From Pelagihabitans sp947500445 (GTDB taxonomy: Bacteria; Bacteroidota; Bacteroidia; Flavobacteriales; Flavobacteriaceae), in assembly GCF_050589625.1 (NCBI RefSeq), contig NZ_JBNGOP010000010.1, positions 1 to 64,000 on the forward strand: a stretch of DNA of 64,000 nt. Direction: 5' to 3'. Shown here piece by piece: positions 35,833 through 45,204 of this stretch. The position numbers and the translations under genes are program-made. The notes beneath the pieces are model-generated. The model was given only the letters and a program-made list of their open reading frames with translations. It was not told the DNA's origin and ran no database searches. Positions within the stretch are counted from its first letter, which is position 1; each line of letters opens with the position of its first letter.

Positions 35833-36588
35833 CTACTCTTTTTTTCTAAGATAAATATTGCCGTTAGTAGAGTTCAGCTTGATCTTGGACCCGCCCCCGT
35901 TCAAAAGCCCTTTTACCTTTTTGCTGGAAACCGATTTAAGCCCTTCTTTTTCCGGACGCTCCAAATCAAAATTGGTATAGACTTCGCCGTTCCAAGAACT
36001 CAATTCCAGATTGGCCTTGGTATTTTCGGGAAGACTTACATCTATTGCCCCGTTGGTGGTGGTGAGCACAATAGGGTTGTCTTTTGAAACGGCATCGAAG
36101 GTTACGGTTATTCCTTGATTAAGGGAATAGGCCGTTACCGGTCCCGATAGCCCCGACATTACCAGACCGCCGTTAAGGTTCGCGTTCGCTTCCACTTCAC
36201 CGCTGAACCCTTCGATGTAGATGTTACCGTTCCAAGTGTTGGTAACCGACACATTCTGTGTTTTTGGAAGAAAAATTTCGGCCTTTTGCGATTTTCTTAA
36301 ATTTCTAACGATCAGATCGCTACCGGATCGTACTACCTTAAAACCAATATCGGTATTGTCCATTCCGCCATCGCCCACCAGTTTCAATCCCTTTGCACGA
36401 GAGGGCAGGGGCTTCTTTTGGGCGACCTGGATGAGCAGGGTCGCTTTATCGTGCGTCTTCAATACAATCGCCGATTTTGTTTCGATCTTTACCCATGCTA
36501 CCCCATCCAAGGACTGGGAAAAGTCGGACTGTGCCGTTGCCGCGAACATACTGCATATTCCGACGAGACATATCATAATTTTTTTCAT
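35833..36588 (-). CDS. DUF4097-type secreted protein, first copy in operon
   Basis: A 251-residue exported protein (signal ending near AATAQ) with the same repeated strand-turn pattern: NTWNGNIYIEGFSGEVEANANL, TTNGAIDVSLP and NSTNGNIYLRKKE. The C-terminal NGNIYLR motif is shared with the downstream paralogue (NGNMYLR). It lies 16 bases after the anti-sigma gene. It is probably produced under the control of the ECF sigma factor heading the operon. Confidence 0.85.
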   Translation of the reverse strand: MKKIMICLVGICSMFAATAQSDFSQSLDGVAWVKIETKSAIVLKTHDKATLLIQVAQKKPLPSRAKGLKLVGDGGMDNTDIGFKVVRSGSDLIVRNLRKSQKAEIFLPKTQNVSVTNTWNGNIYIEGFSGEVEANANLNGGLVMSGLSGPVTAYSLNQGITVTFDAVSKDNPIVLTTTNGAIDVSLPENTKANLELSSWNGEVYTNFDLERPEKEGLKSVSSKKVKGLLNGGGSKIKLNSTNGNIYLRKKE

Positions 36589-36604
36589 GATTTTTGTTTT
36601 TTGA

Positions 36605-37402
36605 TTATAATAATTGTGGCAACCCTTTCTTGATCTGTTCTTTTATAAAGGGCTGTGTTTCTTCTTTCTTTAATAGGGCCTTCATGGGCGCAATGGCCTT
36701 CTTCTCCTGTAGCTGTACCAAATGTTGGATCAGCGCAATTTGAATGGTCGGGTTTTTTTCCATGGCCAACGCATCAATATATGCGGTCTTTACCAAGGGC
36801 ATTTTTCCAAAATGCGACAGAGCCTCAAGTGCGGTCAGCCGTACGTTCGTATTTTCATCCTGTTGCATCCGCAGGATCAACGCCCGAACAATATCGGCAT
36901 CAGGTTTTTCAAAGGCCTCGATATACGCTACACCTTGTATTCTTTTGCTTGCAGAGGTGTTTTCCATCAAGGATAACATGGCCGACTGTTTTGCTTGTAA
37001 CTCCTCCTGTTTCAACAGCGCAATTTCCCGTGCCGCGCTTGTTCGTTGTTGGTAACTTCCGATCCCGTACGCTCCCAAAAGCAAAAGGACACTTGCCGCT
37101 ACTTTCCATATCCTATTTCCCCACGCTTTCGGTTTTTGCCGGGGCATCGGTAAAATTGAAACGGTTCCCTCGGTCTCTTTCTCGGCGGCCAATTGGGCAA
37201 AAAAGGTGTTTCGCAGTGTTGGGGTAGGTACCGGATCCGTGTCTTCGTCAATAGCATTAAAGAGCGAGCGATAGGCCTGTAACTCCTTCATACAGCTTTC
37301 ACAAGTTTGAAGGTGCCGCTCCAGCCGTTCCGCTTCCTTTGGGGACAATTGCCCGTCCAAATAAGCGGGAATGGCATCCACAGTATGGTTTTCATCTGTC
37401 AT
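36605..37402 (-). CDS. Anti-sigma factor with zinc-finger N-terminus, membrane helix and HEAT repeats
   Basis: A 265-residue protein. The N-terminus is a zf-HC2 anti-sigma zinc finger with His and Cys ligands in RHLQTCESC. A membrane helix follows (about 100-117). The periplasmic C-terminus (about 150-265) consists of HEAT-like helical repeats (NTNVRLTALEALSHFG, NPTIQIALIQHLVQL). The start overlaps the sigma factor stop by 4 bases. The zinc finger should sequester the sigma factor, and the HEAT domain may sense a periplasmic signal by protein contact. Confidence 0.87.
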   Translation of the reverse strand: MTDENHTVDAIPAYLDGQLSPKEAERLERHLQTCESCMKELQAYRSLFNAIDEDTDPVPTPTLRNTFFAQLAAEKETEGTVSILPMPRQKPKAWGNRIWKVAASVLLLLGAYGIGSYQQRTSAAREIALLKQEELQAKQSAMLSLMENTSASKRIQGVAYIEAFEKPDADIVRALILRMQQDENTNVRLTALEALSHFGKMPLVKTAYIDALAMEKNPTIQIALIQHLVQLQEKKAIAPMKALLKKEETQPFIKEQIKKGLPQLL

Positions 37403-37941
37403 AACGCTTCAAAATAAAATCCTTTTAATTTTTTTAAGGCCCGGCTCACTTTGGTTTTTACGGCCCCTTCCGTACTCCCGACGATCAGGGCCAGTTCCGC
37501 ATATCGAATTTCCTGGAATCGGTTTAAAATGATGAGCTCCTTATCGGAGGGCGCCAAACGATCCAATGCCCGTTGCAAATGGCTATAGTCCTCCTCATGC
37601 GCCGCCGATGCCGCCAAACGGTAACCAACGGTATCGATATCTTCGGTAGGGGCACCGTTCTTTTTAAAATGGCTGTGCAAGCTGTTTCGGGCAATGGCGA
37701 ACAACCAAGAAACAAAGTTGCCGTTGTTGTACGAACCGCGATACTTCATCACTTTATAAAACACCTCCTGCGCCAGATCTTCGCTCAGCATTTTGTCTCG
37801 GCACATCTTGTACAAAAACCGATACACATGGGCATGGTGTCTTTCGAACAGCACTTTTAGCTGATCGAGCGCGCCATTGGCCACTTGCCGCATGAGGTCT
37901 TCATTGGTAGGTTCTTTCAAGAGCTTTCCGTTGGTGTTCAA
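37399..37941 (-). CDS. RNA polymerase sigma factor, ECF type, heading a four-gene operon
   Basis: A protein of up to 180 residues. Region 2 is seen in HHAHVYRFLYKMCRDKMLSE with DLAQEVFYKV, and region 4 in LAPSDKELIILNRFQEI and the helix-turn-helix ending SRALKKLKGFYFEAL. The longest frame starts with TTG at 37941, but a -7-like TACTTTTG overlaps that codon (37939-37946). If that promoter is used, the ATG at 37893 is the better start. The following genes encode its anti-sigma factor and two DUF4097 proteins. Confidence 0.87.
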   Translation of the reverse strand: MNTNGKLLKEPTNEDLMRQVANGALDQLKVLFERHHAHVYRFLYKMCRDKMLSEDLAQEVFYKVMKYRGSYNNGNFVSWLFAIARNSLHSHFKKNGAPTEDIDTVGYRLAASAAHEEDYSHLQRALDRLAPSDKELIILNRFQEIRYAELALIVGSTEGAVKTKVSRALKKLKGFYFEAL

Positions 37942-38618
37942 AAGTATATAGTGCAGAAATTACAAAAGGTTACATCAAGGACGAAAAAAATATAAGGAGC
38001 GGGAAGAGGGAAACGGTCGGCAACCGCTAATTGGAACTAAACGACGGGCTGCCCTCGGTTACCGTAATCGCTTTAAAGATTGTCCTTGAATCTTGTGGTC
38101 CGGAATGGTATGTAATACCATTTTAACTTTGAAATAGCACTAATAAATCGTTTCTTTTTCAGCTGTTCTTCGTTAAAAAATATAACCGTAGCTAAGGCTA
38201 TGCTTAGATCCCTGGTCAAGCCGGGGACAGGCTTTTTGCCTCGAACAACTAAAAAATAATTCAATTTCTATACGCGCGATTTCAAAGTTGAAATGGTATA
38301 ACACATGCCGCAACTGTTGGAAAACCCGACAAATGGATGGGCGCCACGAAAAGCAAACGTTTTTCTTGTTATTTTTAAGGTGTTACGAAACGTACGGTGG
38401 AGGCGTCGGGCGACCTTAACCTAGGAACGGTCAAAGAAAGGACTCGGCCACATGGATCTTAAATGCAACGGCGCACCATTGGCAACGCCCGGTGTCGCCC
38501 TTGCCAGAAATTACCGCCGGCCATGGGCTACCAGCGACCTGTTGAACCGCTGTATCCCCGAACACTATAGGAAAGGGAAAGGATCAAACCGTATCGTTTC
38601 GATTAAAAACCATAACCA
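37942..38618. other. Long non-coding gap with a MITE-like element
   Basis: No convincing gene in 677 bases. The central part (38104-38299) is an element with 21-bp terminal inverted repeats (separate entry). The stretch 38300-38618 shows no frame with a plausible start or domain, no obvious hairpin terminator and no tandem repeats. A minus-strand frame at 38073-38264 lies inside the element and was rejected. Confidence 0.6.
38104..38299. repeat. MITE-like element with terminal inverted repeats
   Basis: 38115-38135 and 38279-38299 are inverted copies of each other, 21 bases with one mismatch. The inside contains the dispersed core ACCGTAGCTAAGGCTATGCTT (38185-38205) shared with the 8-kb and 60-kb copies. 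Just outside the left repeat, AATGGTAT (38104-38111) faces ATACCATT (38115-38122) to form a hairpin like the one at 8165-8185. No transposase frame is present and no target duplication was seen. Confidence 0.65.
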
Positions 38619-39110
38619 ATGAGTAACGCACCAAAAAACAATGTATTGATACAATTGATATGCCTGGTGGTGCTCATATGGGCGCTATCGGCGGTGTTGA
38701 TCATGGTTTTTTTATCGGACTGGTCGGACCGGGGCACCTTTGGAGACTTGTTCGGAGCTGTAAATGCGCTGTTTTCCGCATTGGCTTTTGCGGTATTGAT
38801 CTATACGATTATCCTGCAAAGAGCCGAAATCAAGCAAAATAGGGAAGAAATTGTGCTGAACAGAAAAGAATTGGTAAAAAGCACCAAACTGCAGGAAAAA
38901 GCACAGCATGTATTGATGCAACAGGTGGAACAAACGCACTTAAGCGCGAAAATGAACGCGATGCGCACCCTTGTGGATTATTACAACAATCAAATTTCCA
39001 ACGCAAACAGCACCACCGATACCATTGAAAGGGCAAAACAAAAACGGAAGCAGATCATTGTTCAGATCGACGAGTTGATCGATGGCCTGAACGACTCCGG
39101 GGTGGATTGA
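38619..39110 (+). CDS. Membrane protein with C-terminal coiled coil, unknown function
   Basis: A 163-residue protein with two hydrophobic helices (about 8-30 and 48-67) separated by SDWSDRGTFGDLFGAVNA, then a charged coiled coil from about 70 to 155. The DRGTFGDxFGAxNALFS motif is recognisable from a widespread bacterial family. Some members are labelled as phage-abortive-infection-like, but that function is not established. No partner gene is adjacent. Confidence 0.78.
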   Translation: MSNAPKNNVLIQLICLVVLIWALSAVLIMVFLSDWSDRGTFGDLFGAVNALFSALAFAVLIYTIILQRAEIKQNREEIVLNRKELVKSTKLQEKAQHVLMQQVEQTHLSAKMNAMRTLVDYYNNQISNANSTTDTIERAKQKRKQIIVQIDELIDGLNDSGVD

Positions 39111-39175
39111 AACCAAGAACCATTTGTTTGGTGCCGGGCATAGGTACCCCTTTCGTAACATTATACCGAATTCCC

Positions 39176-39316
39176 ATGAAAAATAAAACGTGCTTCTTGT
39201 TGATGCCTACCATCGCTAGCGTTGGCATCGCATTTGCTCAAGGAAAATTTATTGCACTTTTAAGCAAACGGGACGATCACTACCGCCCAGACATCACCTC
39301 AACATACATTTTATGA
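39176..39316 (+). CDS. Possible 46-residue leader peptide before the AraC-type gene
   Basis: An ATG at 39176 opens a short frame whose N-terminus looks like a signal peptide (CFLLMPTIASVGIAFAQG). Its TGA overlaps the ATG of the AraC-type gene by 4 bases, a coupling geometry. It has no recognised family and could be fortuitous. Confidence 0.3.
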   Translation: MKNKTCFLLMPTIASVGIAFAQGKFIALLSKRDDHYRPDITSTYIL

Positions 39317-40347
39317 GCGTTCAACCCATACAGTACGTTGAATTGCTGTTAGGCAGTATCGGCGTGATATTGGGTGTCTTTTTTGCTACGTTTCTACTGT
39401 TTAATTACAGAAAGCAAAATCGTGCCAACCTTTTTTTGGCCATTTATTTATGTGCGTTTAGCCTTCGGATCGGGAAATCCCTTTTTCACAATTCCTTTGA
39501 AATAGATGCAACACTGCGCACTTTTTTTCTCTCCACCCTTCTATGTGTGGGTCCTTCAATATGGTTGTACACCCGATACTTGTTGAACCCTGGTACAAAA
39601 CCGAGAACGCCGACCCTTATCCACTATGTGGTTTTTTTCATTTTAGCTGGCAGTTGTTGGGCCATACCAAACGATGGTTCATGGGTTTTTGGCATTTTCT
39701 ATAACATTCTAATTATCCATATGTTCGGGTATATTGTGTACTCGCTATTCTGGTTAAAGCAACAAAAGGATATCAATTCCCTTCATGAAGGGCACAAAAT
39801 TAAGCGTTGGCTCTATTATTTTTTGGGTCTGAACCTATTGCTCGTGGTAATGTACTTCCTAATATCGGAATTGATCGTTACCCTATACATCGGAATATCT
39901 TTTTTGTTTTCAACAGTAATTATTTTACTCTCGTTTCGGGCCATGAAAAACCCGTTTCTTTTTAGGAGTGCCTTAAAAAAGTACAAAAACTCGATTCTCG
40001 ATAGTTCCGATTCAGTGCGTTTGATGAAAAAATTAAAACTAATGATGGAGGAGGAAAAGCCCTATCTCGATCCTACGCTGAACTTATCCCAACTAAGTTC
40101 GAAATTGGGTGTTTCCACAAAAGTACTTTCACAGGCCATTAACCAGGTGACTACCCTTAACTATTCGCAATACATCGCACAATATCGTGTTGAAGAGGTG
40201 AAGCGTTTAATGATTATGGCCCCTTACACCAAAATGACCATTGCCGCTATCGCATATGATTGTGGTTTTAACAGCATTTCAACATTCAATACCGCATTCA
40301 AGACATTTGTTGGGGTAACCGCTACGGAGTACCGAAAGTCGTTATAG
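39313..40347 (+). CDS. AraC-family regulator with seven-helix membrane sensor
   Basis: A 344-residue protein. The N-terminal ~220 residues form about seven hydrophobic helices. The C-terminal ~100 residues are an AraC-type double helix-turn-helix: LNLSQLSSKLGVSTKVLSQAINQ and then MTIAAIAYDCGFNSISTFNTAFK followed by FVGVTATEYRKS. The arrangement suggests a membrane-bound regulator that senses a ligand directly. The target is unknown; the Nudix-like lipoprotein gene 99 bases downstream is a candidate. Confidence 0.9.
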   Translation: MSVQPIQYVELLLGSIGVILGVFFATFLLFNYRKQNRANLFLAIYLCAFSLRIGKSLFHNSFEIDATLRTFFLSTLLCVGPSIWLYTRYLLNPGTKPRTPTLIHYVVFFILAGSCWAIPNDGSWVFGIFYNILIIHMFGYIVYSLFWLKQQKDINSLHEGHKIKRWLYYFLGLNLLLVVMYFLISELIVTLYIGISFLFSTVIILLSFRAMKNPFLFRSALKKYKNSILDSSDSVRLMKKLKLMMEEEKPYLDPTLNLSQLSSKLGVSTKVLSQAINQVTTLNYSQYIAQYRVEEVKRLMIMAPYTKMTIAAIAYDCGFNSISTFNTAFKTFVGVTATEYRKSL

Positions 40348-40446
40348 CGGATTTTTTTCGATTTTGTTTGCCAACATCATGATTTCGATAGTTTTTACGT
40401 TAGCGGGCACCCATCTTTGCCTACGAATCCTTAAACAAATTGAAAC

Positions 40447-41010
40447 ATGAGAAAATGTATTATTATCCCGATTATCCTCGTATCCTTTTGGGCCTGTAGC
40501 CAAAATGTACATCAAGATCCCACCCATAATTTCACTGTTCAGCGTTTGCTTATCGTGAATGGGAACAATGAGCTGTTAATGTGCCGAGAGCAGTCGGTTT
40601 GGGCACCACCTTCCTTGATATACGACCAGCGACAGTTTTTAAAAGAAGGCCTTGACAGTTTATCCAATGCCTATGGAATCCGGATAGGGGAACTACAATT
40701 GCGCGGAAAGTTTAGCTACAAGTATGACTACCACCCCCACGCTACATCGCGTGACTATTTTGTGGCCCGTTATGTAAGTGGCGATTTAAAGGTCCCTAAA
40801 GGTATGGACGAGGCTAAATGGATTCCCCTGCCCCAGGCGATTGAAAAAAACTCGGTAACCGCCATAATGGAAATTACACGTCAAATTATGATGTTTCCGC
40901 ATACGGTTTGGGGAGGGTCCTTCGTGGTGAGTAGGACCGAAAGCGGTCACCCCACAAAAATCGTGGAGGATTTTTATCCTTTATTTGAAATCGCCACCGA
41001 TGGCAGATAG
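40447..41010 (+). CDS. Nudix-fold-like lipoprotein with a degenerate Nudix box
   Basis: A 187-residue lipoprotein (lipobox FWAC). The body follows the Nudix pattern: a first strand RLLIVNGNNELLMCREQSVWAPP, then a helix where the Nudix box should be (QRQFLKEGLDSLSNAYGI), and EAKWIPLPQAIEKN at the usual later position. The GxxxxxExxxxxxxREUxEE box is not conserved, so hydrolase activity is doubtful and the protein may be a binding domain. A lipid-anchored extracytoplasmic Nudix fold is unusual. Confidence 0.65.
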   Translation: MRKCIIIPIILVSFWACSQNVHQDPTHNFTVQRLLIVNGNNELLMCREQSVWAPPSLIYDQRQFLKEGLDSLSNAYGIRIGELQLRGKFSYKYDYHPHATSRDYFVARYVSGDLKVPKGMDEAKWIPLPQAIEKNSVTAIMEITRQIMMFPHTVWGGSFVVSRTESGHPTKIVEDFYPLFEIATDGR

Positions 41011-41427
41011 TCAACGCGTTTAAACTTTTTCTTTACCTACGAAAATCATATTTTACACCCTTATTTTACCATCTTGGAAACCATATCCCCAGCTATGTTC
41101 GTTAAAAATGACTTCATAGCGGTACGAAAGCGGTGCTCTCGGTTCCAAAAGTTTAAACGAGTTTAGTGCTATAAGATGCGTATTTTAGTATTGCGTAAAA
41201 ACTCCCCCGAAGTTTTATCCATTAAGCGTTTTTGTGACTTTTTATATTGTATCAAATAAAGGAGCATTCCTAAGGCATACGTTCTTGCCGGAACCCTTGA
41301 TTTGAAATGTGTGCCAAACCGTTACCGAAGCGAAAGATCAAAAAAAGATGCCTTTTTATCGACTTTAACAATGAAAACGTCTCTTTTTAAAGACATCATA
41401 TGAAACCCTGATAAAACCCATAACAAA
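41011..41427. other. Intergenic gap, nothing recognised
   Basis: This 417-base region between two plus-strand genes shows no frame with a credible start or domain, no tandem repeat and no strong hairpin. It probably holds the promoter of the serine hydrolase gene, but no good TAnnTTTG element was identified. Confidence 0.5.
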
Positions 41428-43431
41428 ATGAAAGCACTTACTATCCTCTCCTTGCTCCTGATTTCTTTTCTATCGCTACCTGTGGTTCAAGCTCAGATTG
41501 ACAAAGGAGCGCTCGTAAAAGGGACCACGGTAACCTCGGAAATACGTCCCTCAGAAGTACATCGCTATAAGCTTTCACTGGAAAAAGATCAGTTTGTCTA
41601 TTTAAAGTTAGTACAGCAAGGGGTCGATGTTAGGGTGGTGACCTATGACCCCAAGGGAGCTAAAATGGAAGCGTTCGATAGTCCCAATGGGAAATATGGA
41701 AATGAACTGTTCAGCTTGACTTCCGATAAAAAGGGGACCTATACGGTAGCAGTTTTGCCCTTTGATGATAAAGAACCGGTAGGCACTTACGAGTTGGGGA
41801 TAGAAATCATGAGGCCCCGGGCAACCTCCGTTATCGGACAAATAGATGAAACCTTTGCCTTTTGGGACGCCAAGGACAGTCCCGGTGCGGCGGTAGCGGT
41901 CGTCAAGGACGGGGAAATCGTATTAAAAAAGGGGTATGGTTCCGCCAATTTGGAATATGACATCCCCGTGCGTTCCAATACGGTTTTTCATATTGCCTCG
42001 GTCTCCAAACAGTTTACCGTTTTTTCCATTTTATTGTTGGAAAAGCAGGGAAAGTTGACGTTGGACGATGATATACGAAACTATATTCCGGAGGTGCCCG
42101 ATTTTGGAAAGACCATTACGTTACGCCACTTGGCGTCCCATACCAGTGGGCTTAGAGATCAATGGAACCTGCTGTCCATGGCCGGCTGGCGAATGGATGA
42201 TGTGATTACCAAGGAGCATGTACTAAAACTGGTAAGCAAGCAAAAGGAATTGAATTTTGGGCCCGGGGAAGAATATGCCTATAGCAATACGGGGTTTACG
42301 CTCTTGGCAGAAGTAGTTTCCAGGGTATCGGGAATGTCTTTCGAGGCGTTCACAAAATCCTCCATTTTTGACCCCTTGGGAATGGAGAACACGCTGTTTT
42401 ATGAAAATCATGAACAAGTGGTGCAGAATAGGGCATATTCCTATCATTCTGATGGTCCCGGCTATAAAAAAAGCGTTTTGAGTTATGCCGTTGCGGGAGC
42501 GACAAGCCTTTTTACCACCGTTGAGGATTTGGCCCTTTGGTCCATTAATTTTTCCGAACCCAAGGTAGGGGATGCCTCCATTTTTAAAAAAATGAATACC
42601 CCGGCCACACTGAACAACGGAAAAACCTTTGGCGGCGGCCTTGGGCAATTTATAGGCACCTATAAGGGCTTGAACGAAATTCAACACGGAGGGGCCGATG
42701 CCGGGTATCGCTCCTATCTGACGCGTTTCCCCGATGAAAATCTTTCCGTAATGGTATTTAGTAATGCCGCGGAATTTAATGCCGAAAAAATGGCACATGA
42801 GGTGGTCGACATTTACTTGAAGGATACCATTGCCGCAGCAAAATCAAAAGAGGAAGAGAAAGAGAAAGGTACTTCGGAAACCGTTAGGGTAGATGCGTCC
42901 ATCTTACGCACCTATGTCGGCGATTTTGAAATACAGCCCGGCTTTAATGTTACCATAGGCTTGGCCGAAGGCAATTTATCGGCTACCGCAACGGGCCAGC
43001 CTAGCATGGCGTTAACGCCGCTATCCGAAACGGAATTTAAGATGGAAGGTGCACCGGCCAAAATTGAATTCATTCCCAATGGCGGAGAAAACGTAGCGCT
43101 TTTAAAACTATATCAAGGAGGCATCGTAATGGATGCCCCAAGGGTAATCCCGTTTGATGCGGACACAGTGGAACTGTCCGACTTTTCCGGCGCATTTTTT
43201 AGTGAGGAACTATCCACTACCTACCATTTTGAGGTGGTGGAGGGAAAACTGATGGCAAAGCACAGCAGATTGAGCGATTTTGATTTAAGCCCGGTACAAG
43301 AAGACGTATTTGCCGGAAATGCATGGTTTTTCGGAAAAATCGAGTTTGTCCGGGATGCCAATTCCGCCATTACCGGTTTTAAAGTTTCCAATGGCAGGGT
43401 AAAAAATCTCCGATTCGAAAAAGTACTGTAA
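41428..43431 (+). CDS. Serine hydrolase of the class C beta-lactamase / DD-peptidase fold
   Basis: Secreted protein of 667 residues. Signal peptide ends near VVQAQ. An all-beta N-terminal domain (about 25-130) resembles pre-peptidase domains. The catalytic domain (about 135-470) has SVSK (SxxK, Ser near 191), YSN near 284 and HGG in IQHGGADAGYRS. The C-terminal ~180 residues form a beta-rich domain of unknown role. The fold covers beta-lactamases, esterases and D-amino-acid peptidases, so the substrate cannot be given. It is monocistronic by appearance. Confidence 0.9.
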   Translation: MKALTILSLLLISFLSLPVVQAQIDKGALVKGTTVTSEIRPSEVHRYKLSLEKDQFVYLKLVQQGVDVRVVTYDPKGAKMEAFDSPNGKYGNELFSLTSDKKGTYTVAVLPFDDKEPVGTYELGIEIMRPRATSVIGQIDETFAFWDAKDSPGAAVAVVKDGEIVLKKGYGSANLEYDIPVRSNTVFHIASVSKQFTVFSILLLEKQGKLTLDDDIRNYIPEVPDFGKTITLRHLASHTSGLRDQWNLLSMAGWRMDDVITKEHVLKLVSKQKELNFGPGEEYAYSNTGFTLLAEVVSRVSGMSFEAFTKSSIFDPLGMENTLFYENHEQVVQNRAYSYHSDGPGYKKSVLSYAVAGATSLFTTVEDLALWSINFSEPKVGDASIFKKMNTPATLNNGKTFGGGLGQFIGTYKGLNEIQHGGADAGYRSYLTRFPDENLSVMVFSNAAEFNAEKMAHEVVDIYLKDTIAAAKSKEEEKEKGTSETVRVDASILRTYVGDFEIQPGFNVTIGLAEGNLSATATGQPSMALTPLSETEFKMEGAPAKIEFIPNGGENVALLKLYQGGIVMDAPRVIPFDADTVELSDFSGAFFSEELSTTYHFEVVEGKLMAKHSRLSDFDLSPVQEDVFAGNAWFFGKIEFVRDANSAITGFKVSNGRVKNLRFEKVL

Positions 43432-43496
43432 TACCCTATTGGCGATAGCCGGAAACGAACAAAATTCTTTTTGGGAAATGGGAAAGGATACCAACG

Positions 43497-45020
43497 CTAT
43501 TCCTCGATTTCCGTTTCGGAAACAAACGCTTTGATCGCTTGGTTGGGCTCTATAATATCGTATCCGCTCCAAAAGTTAGGGTCGTAATTCGGCATGTATT
43601 TGGGCAGAACGTCATTGTTTTCCTTAAAGGAACCATATTCCGATGGTTTTAGCACCGTTTCGTCAAAAACCACCAGTTCATAACGGTTACGGTTGCCAAA
43701 AGCGGCATCCACTTTCATGGAAAGTTCATTCTGTTTTCGTCTTCCCTTAACGTTCTTGTTCTTTTCGATGATTTTTAAGGGCCTTCGAAAACCTGCGCGG
43801 ATACCTTTGTTGACATCGTAGTAGCTTAAATGGTATTTGGCGTCGTCGCCCTTTGAAAAAATGATGCGTCCCTTTGCCAAATATTCGTTTATGGTCACAC
43901 CCAGCAAACTAAAATCCCGTAAGGGTTTTACATTCTCAAAATCCATTCGGATAAGTGCAAAATCATCGGAGTTAATGTACAATTTCCCTTTATAATCCTC
44001 GCCCCTTTTTGGGGTAAAGTTGATGACGTATACCGCGGCGTCGCCCAAATAGGTAAAATTTTCCAAAACCAGGTCGTACCGGCCCGGTTTAAACAATACA
44101 TTGTAATCCGTATCATCGAATATGGGCAGATTTTGGTATAAATTCCCCAGGGTTTCCCGTTTGTATTTGGCAAAGAACTTTTTGCGGTCCGCTTTGTTCT
44201 TCTTTTCCTCTTCCAACTTTTTGTTGAGGGCCGCAACATCGGTGGAATCGACCTCGGTATCGAACATTTCATCGGCATCTACCTTGGTGCCGAAAAGCCC
44301 CGATTTGATCTTAAAATAGGAATCCGTTTTTACGTTCTCCTGCATGATGGTATTGAATTTTTTTTCAAGAACTTCAAAATCGAGTTCCAGGCTCTTATCG
44401 TAAAGCTCGGAAGCTTTGATCAGGTCCAGTTTCTGTTCATCCGCATCGCTCCCCCCATACAGATCTCCGAGCGATTCGTTGTATACCGTATTGGTTTTTG
44501 GCACTTGATCGATGAGGTTGTCTATAAAAGCCTTGTCCAGGTCCTTTATGGTCGATTTTTTAAGGGTATAGTCGCTCTTTAAAATCCGGTTTCCATAGGT
44601 TTCCCTTAGAAAGATCCGCTTTTTGGTCAAGCCGAGGTTGTAGTTTTTTGCAATCTGCGCTTCTACCAAGTCTACGATCTCATCGGGCGAATAGTTTTTA
44701 TTGGTGACGATGACGGGATTCAGGTCGATCGCCTTTGGCGCCATAACGATTTGTTTGGTATCGAACTGTTCAATGGGCTTCCCGATGGAGGCATACCCGA
44801 TACAGGAAATCAAAAGGGAATCCTGGGGTGTTATGGAACCGTTCAATTGAAAGGTAAAGCGGCCCTCCTCATTGGTAATCACCCCTTTGTTTTTCAATTG
44901 CACCGTAACATAGGGAATGGGTTTTTGTGTTGCCGAGTCTATAATTACTGCGGTAAGCGTTTGCGAACGCCCAAAAAATGAATACAACAGGAGTAAAAAC
45001 AGGGGTAAAAGTCTCAACAT
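43497..45020 (-). CDS. Secreted protein with N-terminal carboxypeptidase-like regulatory domain
   Basis: A 507-residue exported protein. After the signal peptide (LFLLLLYSFFGRSQT) comes a carboxypeptidase-D regulatory-like beta sandwich (about 20-105: TAVIIDSATQKPIPYVTVQL). The rest is a long mixed domain with a Lys/Glu-rich coiled segment (about 270-300) and many strands. It has no C-terminal barrel, so it is not a TonB receptor. This architecture is common in Bacteroidota with no assigned function. The ATG at 45020 is chosen over one at 45065 because it gives a compact signal peptide. Confidence 0.82.
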   Translation of the reverse strand: MLRLLPLFLLLLYSFFGRSQTLTAVIIDSATQKPIPYVTVQLKNKGVITNEEGRFTFQLNGSITPQDSLLISCIGYASIGKPIEQFDTKQIVMAPKAIDLNPVIVTNKNYSPDEIVDLVEAQIAKNYNLGLTKKRIFLRETYGNRILKSDYTLKKSTIKDLDKAFIDNLIDQVPKTNTVYNESLGDLYGGSDADEQKLDLIKASELYDKSLELDFEVLEKKFNTIMQENVKTDSYFKIKSGLFGTKVDADEMFDTEVDSTDVAALNKKLEEEKKNKADRKKFFAKYKRETLGNLYQNLPIFDDTDYNVLFKPGRYDLVLENFTYLGDAAVYVINFTPKRGEDYKGKLYINSDDFALIRMDFENVKPLRDFSLLGVTINEYLAKGRIIFSKGDDAKYHLSYYDVNKGIRAGFRRPLKIIEKNKNVKGRRKQNELSMKVDAAFGNRNRYELVVFDETVLKPSEYGSFKENNDVLPKYMPNYDPNFWSGYDIIEPNQAIKAFVSETEIEE

Positions 45021-45204
45021 AAAATGCCGTAATTGGTAGTTTGAAGACAAAAAAAGCGATAGCAAATGAACCTCACCGCTCTTTTTTGATTTTGTTAGGA
45101 TGCATTTATCCTTTTTTTAACGAATAAGGGCGTGGTAGCAAGCGGTTTTGCAAGAACGATACGGCATTAAATTATAGCGCGGTCCTCAAAAAAGTGTGTT
45201 ACGT

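Noticed and set aside
38073..38264. 63-codon minus-strand frame
   Set aside because: Lies within the inverted-repeat element and shows no protein features.
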